Source: Pandoraea communis (lineage in GTDB: Bacteria; Pseudomonadota; Gammaproteobacteria; Burkholderiales; Burkholderiaceae). Taken from it: DNA of 64,000 nucleotides. Below the pieces are notes generated by a model, which saw nothing but the letters and a program-made list of their open reading frames with translations, did not search any database and was not told where the DNA came from. Shown here piece by piece: positions 36,779 through 45,672 of the stretch. Every line of letters starts with the position of its first letter. Position 1 is the first letter of the stretch. Both the position numbers and the translations under genes were made by a program. The stretch spans positions 558,001 through 622,000 of the forward strand of contig NZ_CABPSJ010000001.1 of the NCBI RefSeq assembly GCF_902459745.1, written 5' to 3'.

Positions 36779-37899
36779 TAGCCGATCCCCACGTTACGGA
36801 ACAGAATCGCAAAGACGGCGTCCGCGAGAATCACGATGGTGATCGATGTCACGACCGATTGTGTCGTGCCCTCGCCGAGACTCTGCGTGTTGGGCTTGAC
36901 GCGCATGCCGAAGTGACAGGCCACGAGAGCAATCAGCATGCCGAAGACAACACCTTTTCCCAGCCCGATCCACAGGTTGGCAATGTTCACCGCGTTAGGC
37001 AGCGTTGTGAAGAAGTAATGCAGGCCGATGCCCAGTTCGTACTTCGCAGCGAGCGCGCCGCCGAGCAATGCGACGATATTCGTCCACATGACGAGCAGCG
37101 GCATGGCGACGGCCAGCGCGATAACCTTCGGCAGCACGAGCCGCAGCCCGTGTGGAATATCCATCACGCGCAGCGCGTCGAGTTCTTCGTTCACACGCAT
37201 CACGCCCAACTGGGCGGTAATGGCCGATCCCGAGCGCCCCGCCACGAGAATCGCGGAAAGCACCGGCCCGAGTTCGCGTATCACCGCGAGACCGAGGATG
37301 TTCACGATAAACGTGCTCGCCCCGTACAGCTTCAACTGCTGGGCAGACAGGTAGGACAGGACAATGCCGATCAGGAACGCGACCAGCGCCGTGATGCCGA
37401 GCGCCTTGGTCCCCGCGCTGTATATATTGGCGGACATCTCCAGCCACGGCGCACGCACCGGATGGCGAATGACACGGCCGAGGTCGATCACGAAGCGGCC
37501 GAACATCGTGATGCCGTCGCGCAAATGCTCGCCCAGCGTGAACAGCGAGTACCCCAGACGGCTGATCGGATCGACCCGGCGCGTGGGCACCGGGCTTTGT
37601 CGCGAACGGTCGAATTCGGCGAGGTGATCGAACAGCGCGCGTTGCGGCGGCGTCAGCGCGATATGTTCGGGGTACCGACGTTGCCAGTAGCGCCACAGGG
37701 CTTGCGCGCCAACGTGATCGAGCCGCTCGACACTGGTCAGGTCCCACGCCAGTTCACCCTGAGGCAACGCTCGCACGAGACCTAGCAGCGTCTTCTTGCG
37801 CTGCGAAATCGCCAGCGCTGTCCACAGGCCGCGCAGCATAACCACCGGTCCTTGCGACGAGGTGGTCAGCTCCAGAGTGGGCACGGCATCGAGCTTCAA
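36778..37899 (-). CDS. MlaE-family permease with N-terminal STAS domain
   Basis: This protein of about 373 residues has an N-terminal STAS-like domain (LELTTSSQGPVVMLRG, VERLDHVGAQALWRYW) fused to an MlaE permease (ALGITALVAFLIGIVLSYLSAQQL in part: FLIGIVLSYLSAQQ; ELGPVLSAILVAGRSGSAI). In E. coli the STAS part is a separate protein, MlaB. A TTG start at 37899 follows AGGAG at 10 nt; an ATG at 37953 would add 18 residues but has no ribosome-binding site. No MlaC-like gene is present here. Confidence 0.88.
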   Translation of the reverse strand: MKLDAVPTLELTTSSQGPVVMLRGLWTALAISQRKKTLLGLVRALPQGELAWDLTSVERLDHVGAQALWRYWQRRYPEHIALTPPQRALFDHLAEFDRSRQSPVPTRRVDPISRLGYSLFTLGEHLRDGITMFGRFVIDLGRVIRHPVRAPWLEMSANIYSAGTKALGITALVAFLIGIVLSYLSAQQLKLYGASTFIVNILGLAVIRELGPVLSAILVAGRSGSAITAQLGVMRVNEELDALRVMDIPHGLRLVLPKVIALAVAMPLLVMWTNIVALLGGALAAKYELGIGLHYFFTTLPNAVNIANLWIGLGKGVVFGMLIALVACHFGMRVKPNTQSLGEGTTQSVVTSITIVILADAVFAILFRNVGIG

Positions 37900-38105
37900 A
37901 ACAGACGATCTCCTGACAAAACAAACCGCCGGAATCCGGCAAAGCGGGGTCATTGTACGGTACAGGCGTGACCGGTCGATAGCAACCCGCCACAGGCTGA
38001 AAACGCGCCGGAATCGGCTGACTTACGTCTCGGATGATGCCGAAAAGCAAGGATCGATGCCGCCCAGACCGGCGCAGCACTGGCCTCGCCGCTACAATAG
38101 CAGCC

Positions 38106-39092
38106 ATGAATAACGCCGCATCTTCCTCGCCCAAGACCGCCCTTACCGCCACGGCTGCGGGCTCGCCCGAATACCCGTCCGGCTCGGGTGGCGAGTCATT
38201 GTGCGACACCGCGCCGCACTCGCTCGATGGCGACCGGATTCGCTTGCGTCTGGCTGCCACTTGCCGCCACTGGCAGGTCGAAGTCGTTGACGCCACCGGC
38301 TCCACGAATCTCGACCTTCTCGCACGACTTCGTGAAAATGCCTCATGCGCGCCCGTGGTACGCGCCGCGATGCAACAGACGGCAGGACGCGGACAGCGCG
38401 GCCGCGCCTGGCAAAGCGTGCCGGGCGACAGTCTCACGTTCTCGCTGGCGTACGTGATGCCGGGGGGCCCGGCCGAGTTGGCCGGACTGTCGCTTGCCAC
38501 GGGGGTGGCAGTCGTGGAGGGCCTATCGGATCTGCCACTGTCGGCGCCCCACGCCCTTGGCCTCAAGTGGCCCAACGACGTGCTGCTGCGGGGCGGCAAG
38601 CTCGCGGGCATTCTGATCGAGACGGTTCCGGCAGGTCCGGGACGCATCGGCGTGGTGATCGGCGTCGGGGTCAATCTCCGGCAGGCCGGGGATGTTGCCA
38701 CGCGCATCGACAACGCGGCCGCCGCCGGCGCTGCAACGTCCGGCATCCCGGCCACGCCGCCGGCCGCGCTCGAATCGGTGCTGCCGGCGCCGGACATGTC
38801 GTCGGTCTTCATTGCATTGGTGCAGCGTCTCGCCGCCATGCTGGACCGTTTTGCCGAGCATCGATTCAGTGCATTCCGCGACGATTGGGAGGCCATGCAC
38901 GCCTACGGCGGGGCATCGATTCGCGTCATCGAGCACGGCCGCGATTTACTGCACGGTGTAGCGCTCGGTGTCGATTCGCAAGGCTGCCTGCGCGTGGCAA
39001 CGGACGCCGGCGAGCGCGTCATCGCCAGCGGCGAAGTCTCGGTGCGATTGCTCGATACGTCCACGGCGCCCGGCGCCCAAGGAGGCCGCTGA
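38106..39092 (+). CDS. birA: biotin--[acetyl-CoA-carboxylase] ligase
   Basis: BirA attaches biotin to the carboxyl carrier protein of acetyl-CoA carboxylase. The 328-residue product has the biotinyl-AMP loop (QQTAGRGQRGRAW), KWPNDVL and the C-terminal SH3-like domain. The N-terminal repressor helix-turn-helix of E. coli BirA is absent, so it should be an enzyme only. The upstream ATG at 38034 lacks support. Its stop codon overlaps the coaX start (TGATG). Confidence 0.94.
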   Translation: MNNAASSSPKTALTATAAGSPEYPSGSGGESLCDTAPHSLDGDRIRLRLAATCRHWQVEVVDATGSTNLDLLARLRENASCAPVVRAAMQQTAGRGQRGRAWQSVPGDSLTFSLAYVMPGGPAELAGLSLATGVAVVEGLSDLPLSAPHALGLKWPNDVLLRGGKLAGILIETVPAGPGRIGVVIGVGVNLRQAGDVATRIDNAAAAGAATSGIPATPPAALESVLPAPDMSSVFIALVQRLAAMLDRFAEHRFSAFRDDWEAMHAYGGASIRVIEHGRDLLHGVALGVDSQGCLRVATDAGERVIASGEVSVRLLDTSTAPGAQGGR

Positions 39093-40198
39093 TGGCCGCC
39101 TCCCGGCACACGTCCCCGCCACAAGCGACCGGCACGACAAAAGCTGCGGCAGTGGCAACGCAGAGCCACGCCACGAATGGCACCGGGCACACAGGGGGCG
39201 CCCACGGCGCGCCGTGGCTACTGGTCGATGCCGGAAATAGCCGAATCAAGTGGGCATTGGCGCCAGCCGTGCGTCCTGCCGAATGGCGCGCCACGTCGCC
39301 GTCGTTTCTGGCCAGCGGCGCGGTGGACCACGCCGAATGGCGCACGCTCGCGGCACAAATCCGTGCAGGCTGGGCAGCGCTGGTCTCCGGGAACGGTGGC
39401 GAGGCCCACTTCGCCCCGAACATGGCCCCGCTCGCGATGGGTCAGGGCGGACAGGACGAGGGATTCATTTGCCCCGCACCCGCCGGTGTCTGGCTCGCGA
39501 ATGTCGCGGGTGACGCCGCGGAGCAAGCCGTTCGCATGACGCTCCAAACACTGTGGGGCATGGCATCTGCCGATTGGCTGCAAGTCCTTCGCGCCAGTGA
39601 GTCGCGCGCGGGGGTTCGCAATGGTTATCGCACGCCCACGCAACTTGGCAGTGATCGATGGGCGAGCCTGATCGGTGCGCATGCCGCGTGGCCCGGCGAG
39701 CATCTGCTCATCGTGACGTTGGGTACCGCAACGACCGTTGAAGCCCTGTGTGCCGACGGCACCTATCTCGGCGGGTTGATCGCACCGGGCCCCGCATTGA
39801 TGCTTCAGTCCCTTGCACAAGGCACGGCCCAGTTGCCAACGCTCGACGCCACCATGCCCGCCGGCGGACAAGACTTCGCTCGCAGCACGGACGAAGCCAT
39901 TCTGCGTGGCTGCGCCGCCGCGCAGGCCGGTCTCGTCGAGCGCAGCCACGCGCAACTGCAAGTGCAACTGGGCGCCCCGGTACGTTGCGTACTCTCGGGC
40001 GGAGCCCGTCAGGCGCTTGCGCAAACGCTCACGCTGCCCGTTACCGAGCACGACCAATTGGTGCTGGCCGGCTTGTACGAGGTGGCGTTGTGCACGGCTG
40101 GCACCGATTCGACCGAGGCCAGGGTAACGCACGCGGCCACGACCGATTTACCGGCCCCCGCACCGCGAGATGCCGGACATGCACGAGGAGGTGTCTGA
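39092..40198 (+). CDS. coaX: type III pantothenate kinase
   Basis: CoaX phosphorylates pantothenate, the first step of coenzyme A synthesis. The acidic ATP-site motif is LLVDAGNSRIKWAL, the GSDRWASLIGA segment is at about residue 190, and LIVTLGTATTVEAL with GGLIAPGPALM completes the ASKHA fold. The 368 residues are longer than usual because of an Ala/Thr-rich N-terminal extension of about 40 residues and a C-terminal tail. GGAGG lies just before the ATG. It is between birA and a SPOR protein, the usual Burkholderiaceae order. Confidence 0.94.
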   Translation: MAASRHTSPPQATGTTKAAAVATQSHATNGTGHTGGAHGAPWLLVDAGNSRIKWALAPAVRPAEWRATSPSFLASGAVDHAEWRTLAAQIRAGWAALVSGNGGEAHFAPNMAPLAMGQGGQDEGFICPAPAGVWLANVAGDAAEQAVRMTLQTLWGMASADWLQVLRASESRAGVRNGYRTPTQLGSDRWASLIGAHAAWPGEHLLIVTLGTATTVEALCADGTYLGGLIAPGPALMLQSLAQGTAQLPTLDATMPAGGQDFARSTDEAILRGCAAAQAGLVERSHAQLQVQLGAPVRCVLSGGARQALAQTLTLPVTEHDQLVLAGLYEVALCTAGTDSTEARVTHAATTDLPAPAPRDAGHARGGV

Positions 40199-40199
40199 G

Positions 40200-41078
40200 A
40201 TGTTGCGTGCGCTGTTGCTTGTCATGTTCCTGGCGGCGAACGCGGCGCTCGCCGCAGTGCAATTAGGCTGGTTGAAATGGCGTGACGTACTCCCCGCCAC
40301 CGGCCGCGAACCCGCACGCATAGAAACGCAACTCGAGCCCGGTAATATCCGCCTCACAGAGGTTGAGATCAGCGCGAATGCGCCGGGCGATGTGGCGGGG
40401 CCGAACAAGGTCAGCGGCACCGGCTCGGCGAATCATGACGAGCACCTCGACACAAGCGCCCAGCCTGCCTCGGCATCGTCCGTGTCTGCATCGACGGCAA
40501 CGGCCGCCAGTCAGGCCCTCGCCGCCACGGCACCCGCCGCGGTATCGAGCGACGCGGCGGCAGCATCGCAAGCGACGACCGCCGTTGCAGCGACCGCCTG
40601 CCTCGACATCGGGCCGTTCGCATCCAACGATGCGCAGCAAGCACGTGGCCTGTTGCTCGCGGCATTGCCGTCAGGACAGGGCGACCTGCAGTCCATCCCG
40701 CTCGACAAACGATACTGGGTGCATCTCAGCCCGGTGCCTAACAAGGCAGCGGCCGACAAGCAGGTGGCACAACTGCGCTCGGCTGGCGTCACGGAGTACT
40801 TCCTGCTCAACGACGACGGATCGAATCTCGTCGTCTCGCTCGGACTTTTTAACGACCGGGAACGTGCGGTGCGGTTGATGGCTGCGGCACAAAAGAAAGG
40901 CATCACGCCGCAATTGAGCGAGCGGGCAAACGCGAAGAGCCGGATTATCTACCGGATCGCCGGGATCAATGCGAACGCCGCTACGCAAGTGCGCAGCGTC
41001 GTGACGCAACAATGGTCGGCACAGTTGGTACGGGCCTGCCCGGCGCCGGCCGGCAGCCCGCCCGAAGGTGCTCACTGA
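40200..41078 (+). CDS. SPOR-domain protein
   Basis: This 292-residue protein has one N-terminal membrane segment (MLRALLLVMFLAANAALAA), an Ala/Ser-rich linker and a C-terminal SPOR-like domain (YWVHLSPVPNKAAADKQVAQLRS in part: RYWVHLSPVPNKAAA; SLGLFNDRERAVRLM). SPOR domains bind denuded peptidoglycan at the division site. The start at 40200 follows GGAGGTG and begins 1 nt after the coaX stop. It is the last gene of the birA-coaX unit. Confidence 0.88.
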   Translation: MLRALLLVMFLAANAALAAVQLGWLKWRDVLPATGREPARIETQLEPGNIRLTEVEISANAPGDVAGPNKVSGTGSANHDEHLDTSAQPASASSVSASTATAASQALAATAPAAVSSDAAAASQATTAVAATACLDIGPFASNDAQQARGLLLAALPSGQGDLQSIPLDKRYWVHLSPVPNKAAADKQVAQLRSAGVTEYFLLNDDGSNLVVSLGLFNDRERAVRLMAAAQKKGITPQLSERANAKSRIIYRIAGINANAATQVRSVVTQQWSAQLVRACPAPAGSPPEGAH

Positions 41079-41171
41079 CCGAGCCGGGCACCTTGGGCCG
41101 AACCATCGAATGAAGCGCGGCGACCCAAGCGAACGGAGCGGCCGGGGCGGGCCACGCCCCGTGAGACAGAC

Positions 41172-42179
41172 TTACCCGACGCGCCTCAATTCGACAACGG
41201 AACGCACAACCCCGGTCTGGGTACCGCGCGCGTTCTTGATGACCGGCGACACCCACGGTGCCAGCCCTGTCGTCTCGGGCGATTCGACAAGCCCGAGTGC
41301 CTTGAGCACGGCAACCGCTGCCGTATAAAGCGCGCGCATATTGCCGTCGACCACCTTGATTGCGATGCCGAGTCCTGCGGAGCGCACACCGATCGTCTGG
41401 ACACCGTCTGCCCCGATCTTCGCCACCCAGTCGCCGGGCGCCATGCGCATGAAGGCGAGATCGTTGCGTGCCGTGCCGGACACCATCTCCGGCTGCTGCG
41501 TCATGGCAGCGAAAAGCGTCGACAGGCCGGCATCGTCGCTCGCCGCCAGCCGGGCATAGGCCGCCGCTAGCTTGTCGAGCGGCAACGCGTAGTTCGGTGC
41601 GGAACATCCGTCGATGCCCAGCGGCAGCGTATCGCCCTTCACACCGACGACATCTCCGACACGCACACGAATCGTCTGTTGCAGCGGATGTGCCGGGTCC
41701 AGATAGGTGTCGAGCGGCAACCCGTGCTGCGCGCAATACGCGAGGAAGCCCGCATGCTTGCCCGAACAGTTGTGGTGCAGCGGCGTCGGCTTCAGATCGG
41801 CCGGCGGGCGCTTGCCCGTCGCGGAGTAAAACGTCGGCGTGTGGCAACCGCACTGCAAATGATGCTCGTCGCATCCCGCCTTGCTCAACAGGCTTTTCAC
41901 GCCATCGACGTGGAAGGTCTCACCCGAGTGGCTCGCACAAAGCAGTGCGAGCTCGGATTGCGTCAGTCCGAAGTGCCCAACGCCGTCGCCCTCTACGAAC
42001 GGCAGCGCCTGGAACGGCTTGAGCGTGGAGCGCGAGAACGTCAGGAACGACGGATCGCCTGCGGCGTATCGCAAGCGCCCTTGCGCGTCGACAACCGCGA
42101 CGCTGCCGTAATGCACGCACTCGACCGTGTCGATGCCATTGGCGCCACGGGTGACTTCTACGAGCGGCGCAAGGCTCAT
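41172..42179 (-). CDS. L-asparaginase, class 3 (ReAV-like)
   Basis: This 335-residue protein belongs to the COG4448 asparaginases, unrelated to the E. coli enzymes. Features known from the Rhizobium etli ReAV enzyme are visible: an SxxK pair (STLK), the second serine region CASHSGE, and the zinc ligands Cys and Lys in NCSGKHAGF with another Cys in GIDGCSAPNY. It hydrolyses asparagine to aspartate and ammonia, probably in the cytoplasm as no signal peptide is seen. Its ATG overlaps the rfaE2 stop codon (ATGA). Confidence 0.88.
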   Translation of the reverse strand: MSLAPLVEVTRGANGIDTVECVHYGSVAVVDAQGRLRYAAGDPSFLTFSRSTLKPFQALPFVEGDGVGHFGLTQSELALLCASHSGETFHVDGVKSLLSKAGCDEHHLQCGCHTPTFYSATGKRPPADLKPTPLHHNCSGKHAGFLAYCAQHGLPLDTYLDPAHPLQQTIRVRVGDVVGVKGDTLPLGIDGCSAPNYALPLDKLAAAYARLAASDDAGLSTLFAAMTQQPEMVSGTARNDLAFMRMAPGDWVAKIGADGVQTIGVRSAGLGIAIKVVDGNMRALYTAAVAVLKALGLVESPETTGLAPWVSPVIKNARGTQTGVVRSVVELRRVG

Positions 42180-42679
42180 GATTGGGCTCGCACTTTCTTG
42201 AGCAGCGCCGTGGTCGAGCGTTGATGCTCGAACGCAATGGCCACCGCCTTGCCGCCCCAGCCGCGAACGAGCGCAGACTCCGGCAGCTTGTCCATGTCGT
42301 AGTCGCCGCCTTTGACAAGAATGTCGGGGCGCAGGGCGGCAATCAGTGACTCCGGCGTAGTCTCGCCGAACGTCACAACGTAATCGACGCTTTGCAGCGC
42401 CGCGAGCAATGCCGCGCGGTCGTTTTCGTTGTTGATCGGGCGGTCGTCGCCCTTGCCCAACGTGCGCACCGACGCATCGGTATTCACGCCGACGATCAGG
42501 CATGCGCCGAGCGCGCGTGCCTGCGCGAGGTACGTCACGTGACCGCGATGCAGGATGTCGAATACACCGTTGGTAAACACAAGCGGCCGCGGCAGCGTCG
42601 GCGCCAGCGCCACGAGGGCTTCACGCGAGAGAATCTTGGCCTCGAAATCGGCCGGAGAAGTGACTTGGGAAGATGACAT
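42176..42679 (-). CDS. rfaE2: D-glycero-beta-D-manno-heptose 1-phosphate adenylyltransferase
   Basis: This 167-residue nucleotidyltransferase makes ADP-heptose for the lipopolysaccharide core. The HxGH nucleotide motif is in TNGVFDILHRGHVTYL, and RPINNENDRAALL and ILVKGGDYD are further conserved segments. It is the C-terminal half of E. coli HldE encoded alone, as in other Betaproteobacteria. It is coupled to the asparaginase gene by a 4-nt overlap. Confidence 0.95.
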   Translation of the reverse strand: MSSSQVTSPADFEAKILSREALVALAPTLPRPLVFTNGVFDILHRGHVTYLAQARALGACLIVGVNTDASVRTLGKGDDRPINNENDRAALLAALQSVDYVVTFGETTPESLIAALRPDILVKGGDYDMDKLPESALVRGWGGKAVAIAFEHQRSTTALLKKVRAQS

Positions 42680-42732
42680 GACAATCGATCGAAGTGGACG
42701 CGCTATTCTCCCACGCCATGTGCGGGGCCAAC

Positions 42733-42757
42733 AAAAAAGGGGCCGAAGCCCCTTTTC
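42733..42757. terminator. bidirectional terminator
   Basis: The symmetric stem AAAAGGGGC/GCCCCTTTT with a CGAA loop lies 27 nt after the stop of the ferritin-like gene (minus strand) and has A/T runs on both sides, so it can work in both directions. Confidence 0.82.
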
Positions 42758-42783
42758 TGCTGATGCGCGATGCGGCCCGCGGA

Positions 42784-43665
42784 TTACGACGAGGTCGCCA
42801 CGGCCGGTGCCGGTGCGGTCACCGCAGCCAGGCGGCTGGTGATTTCCTTGCGGTAGCGGTTCAGGTCTTGCGCCGTCGCGAACGTGCGCTCGAACAGCAG
42901 CGACATGTTGTGCAGAATGCGCTCGACAACCTTCTTCTCCCAGCTATCGTCGAACTTGATCTGTTCGTCGAGCCAGTGCTCGAGCCATTCCGGCTCCGGC
43001 AAACGCGACTGCACCGTGTCATTCGGGAACAGATCCTTGTTCACGTGCAGGTTGGTCGGGTGCAGCGGCTTTTCGGTGCGACGCGCCGAGGCCATGAGCA
43101 CGCCGATCTTGGCGAACGCGGCACGCGCGTTATCGCCAAAGCTCGTCAGCGCCTTCTTCATGTAGCGCAGGTAAGCGCCGCCATGACGGGCTTCGTCACG
43201 CGAAATGATTTCGTAGATAGCCTTGATTACCGGCTCGGTGTGCCATTCGGCCGCACGGCGATACCAGTGGTTCAGGCGGATTTCGCCGCAGAAGTGCAGC
43301 ATGAGCGTCTCGAGCGGCGGGGCCGGATCGAACGGAAAACGCACGGCATGCAGTTCGGCCTCGGTCGGCACGAGGTCCGGGCGGAAGCGGCGCAGGTATT
43401 CCATGAGCACCAGCGAATGCTTCTGCTCTTCGAAGAACCACACGCTCATGAACGCGGAGAAATCGCTGTCGTCACGGTTATCGCGCAGGAACATCTCGGT
43501 GGCCGGCAGTGCCGCCCATTCCGTGATGGCGTTCATCTTGATGGTGCGCGCCTGATCGTCGGTGAGTTGGCTGGCGTCGAACTTGTCCCACGGAATGTCC
43601 TTCTCCATGTTCCAACGCACTGCCTCCAGCGACTTGTACAGCTCGGGATACAGCATTTCGTTCAT
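42784..43665 (-). CDS. ferritin-like diiron protein
   Basis: This 293-residue helical protein shows the carboxylate-bridged diiron pattern: Glu in ITEWAALPATEMF, EExxH as FFEEQKH, Glu in FCGEIRLNHW, and ExxH as SRDEARHGG. This fits ferritin-like oxidases such as acyl-ACP desaturases and AurF-type N-oxygenases rather than iron-storage ferritins. The substrate is unknown. The start MNEMLYPELYK follows GGGGGT at a good distance; a TTG 5 codons upstream was rejected. Confidence 0.82.
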   Translation of the reverse strand: MNEMLYPELYKSLEAVRWNMEKDIPWDKFDASQLTDDQARTIKMNAITEWAALPATEMFLRDNRDDSDFSAFMSVWFFEEQKHSLVLMEYLRRFRPDLVPTEAELHAVRFPFDPAPPLETLMLHFCGEIRLNHWYRRAAEWHTEPVIKAIYEIISRDEARHGGAYLRYMKKALTSFGDNARAAFAKIGVLMASARRTEKPLHPTNLHVNKDLFPNDTVQSRLPEPEWLEHWLDEQIKFDDSWEKKVVERILHNMSLLFERTFATAQDLNRYRKEITSRLAAVTAPAPAVATSS

Positions 43666-44374
43666 TTCAATTACCCCCAAGGTCGCGAGACCTTACACCA
43701 GGACTCAAGATAGTATTGTGAAAGTTTACGCCGAATTTCGACAGACAAAACGGTGAGCGTGTCGCGGGCGGCCCCCGCCGTCCGGCTTCACGTCTTGAAC
43801 CCTGCCGCCGCAGAAGGACGGCGATTTAACGCCTGTTATCTGGCCGCACATTGGCGATATGGCTTAGAGCGACCCTACTAAAATATGGGCAAACTCTTGA
43901 ATCATAACATAAAAGCCTTTCAAAACCGCCCTCGCTGACAGCCACATGACGGTAATGCGTCGTAATTTTGACGTCCGTCAAATTGTCACGCAAAGCGCCT
44001 AAGCTCAGGGGGCGACAGGCTTCCCGGCAATCATTCGGCGACCCAAAGGCCCTGCGCACCACTCATCGCGCCAGCGGCAACAGGCCTGGCACGAACGTGA
44101 TGGCGGCGCGTCAGGGTATGTCCTTGTGCCACGGACCTGCGCGAGCAGCGTCCGATGGTCTACGCTAAAAGCAATCGTTCCGTACTTGCGGCCTGAATCG
44201 TGAAAGCACGCCTGCCGACGCGCTGTATTGCCGATGGCGGCACCTCACTTTGAGGATAGTTCTCAGTCGCAATTACGCAACAAGTTGTACCGGCCGGCGC
44301 GTGGGCAGAACGACGTGCGCGCCGCCAACGGGCCTTCCTACTCGACTGGATCCTTGACCGATAAGGAGCCGAGC
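43666..44374. other. 709-nt gene-free region
   Basis: No convincing reading frame is present on either strand. It should hold the promoter of the ferritin-like gene (minus) and of the gene at 44375 (plus). A perfect 16-bp palindrome, TTTGACG-TC-CGTCAAA, lies at 43967-43982. The stretch around 43860-43930 is AT-rich compared with its surroundings. Confidence 0.5.
43967..43982. promoter_or_regulatory. 16-bp palindrome, possible operator
   Basis: Perfect 7-bp arms TTTGACG and CGTCAAA are separated by TC. It lies about 390 nt upstream of the gene at 44375 and 300 nt upstream of the ferritin-like gene. The regulator is unknown. Confidence 0.4.
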
Positions 44375-44935
44375 ATGGCAACTCGTCCCGCATTTGCCGC
44401 ATGGCTGCGCACCGCCTGTTTTCTTGCGGCCGTGGCGACCGCCCCCAGTGCTTTGGCGTTCGACGCCGGGCAATTGGCCTCCCAGGAGATCCCGGCCGCG
44501 CATCTGGTCGGACACGGCTCGTTCACGCGCCTGGGCTTCCATCTCTACGACGCAGAACTCTTCTCCGGCGCAGATCGCCTCAACGCGAATTGGGGTATGC
44601 ATCCGCTAGTACTGGATCTGCGTTACGCGCGCAGCTTCAAGTCCCATACGCTCGTGCAGCGAAGTCTGATCGAGATGACCAAACTGCAAGTGGCGACCGA
44701 TGCGGAACGACAGCGTTGGGCCGACGAACTCGCACGCATCCTGCCTGACGTATCGGCCGGACAGCATTTGACGGGCGTCTTCCGGCCCGGTGACGGCACA
44801 CGCTTTTTCTCTGACGGCAAGCTCATCGGTCAGATCGCGGGCGACGCCTTCGGGCGTGCTTTCTTCGCCATCTGGCTCGACCCGCGCACGAGCGCTCCCG
44901 ACCTTCGCGCGGAGTTGATCAGCGACGCGCGCTGA
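44375..44935 (+). CDS. chalcone isomerase-like secreted protein
   Basis: This 186-residue protein has a signal peptide (cleavage near ALAF) and a domain resembling bacterial chalcone isomerase-like proteins: VGHGSFTRLGFHLYDAELF (in part), PLVLDLRYARSFKSHTL and IWLDPRTSAPDLR. Bacterial members have no proven enzyme activity. The start follows AAGGAGCC. In several relatives such a gene is found near NTF2-like, short-chain dehydrogenase and cyclopropane fatty acid synthase genes; here only the NTF2-like gene is present. Confidence 0.82.
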   Translation: MATRPAFAAWLRTACFLAAVATAPSALAFDAGQLASQEIPAAHLVGHGSFTRLGFHLYDAELFSGADRLNANWGMHPLVLDLRYARSFKSHTLVQRSLIEMTKLQVATDAERQRWADELARILPDVSAGQHLTGVFRPGDGTRFFSDGKLIGQIAGDAFGRAFFAIWLDPRTSAPDLRAELISDAR

Positions 44936-45122
44936 GCGCTGTGCTGCGAACGCCCTCGGGTGTCTCATCGGCGCCACGCGCGCCGCGAGGCCGCCATGCA
45001 GGTGTAACTTACACAAAGCCGGTTCCAGCGCCGCACACCCGGGACGGATGGGAGCGCTCCCCCGAACCGGCCACGGATTGTCCATCGAATCGCGCTGTTA
45101 CAGCGCCCACGCGAGCGTGCCT

Positions 45123-45560
45123 ATGGATATCGATCATGCTGCGGCACTCACGCGCCTGACGCGCTACTTCGAGACCCTCACCCGCCTGAGCGTCGGGAAT
45201 TTGGGCGAGTTTTACACGCCCAACGTCTATCTCAAGACGCCGCTGCACGAGGTCCGCAGTGCTGCGGAGGTCGCCATGCTGCTCACCCAACTGTTCGAAC
45301 GCGTCGACTCGCCGCACATCGAAGTCACCGCCACACTGTTGCAACACAATCAGGCGCTGCTCGTCTGGAATCTGCATTTCCACACCAAACGATGGCTCGA
45401 CGACGAACAGATCATCCACGGCGCATCGCACCTGCGCCTTGCCGTCGACGGGCGCGTTACGTATCAGCGTGACTATTGGGACGCGACTGAAGACCTCTAC
45501 GCCAAGCTCCCCTTCGTTGGACGCTTATTACGTTGGTTACAACAGCGCCTGTTTCGCTAA
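45123..45560 (+). CDS. NTF2-like (SnoaL-type) protein
   Basis: This 145-residue protein has the NTF2/SnoaL fold: the N-terminal LTRYFETLTRLSVGNLGEFY (in part: LTRYFETLTRLSV), then a beta-rich domain ending VDGRVTYQRDYWDATEDLY. It may bind or isomerise a small molecule, but no catalytic residues can be assigned. It follows the chalcone isomerase-like gene by 187 nt on the same strand. Start by homology; a start 25 codons upstream is unlikely. Confidence 0.78.
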   Translation: MDIDHAAALTRLTRYFETLTRLSVGNLGEFYTPNVYLKTPLHEVRSAAEVAMLLTQLFERVDSPHIEVTATLLQHNQALLVWNLHFHTKRWLDDEQIIHGASHLRLAVDGRVTYQRDYWDATEDLYAKLPFVGRLLRWLQQRLFR

Positions 45561-45672
45561 GGCACGGGCATCGGGCGAATCGCCAAAGGGCAGTTTTCTT
45601 CAATACGCGGCGCGCGCCCCAGCCTACATTCGGAACCTCGTTTCACACGCTTGTCCAGCATTGAGGTTTCCG

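Noticed and set aside
41144-41160. Short GC stem between the SPOR and asparaginase genes
   Set aside because: Only 6 bp and no T-run, so not a convincing terminator.
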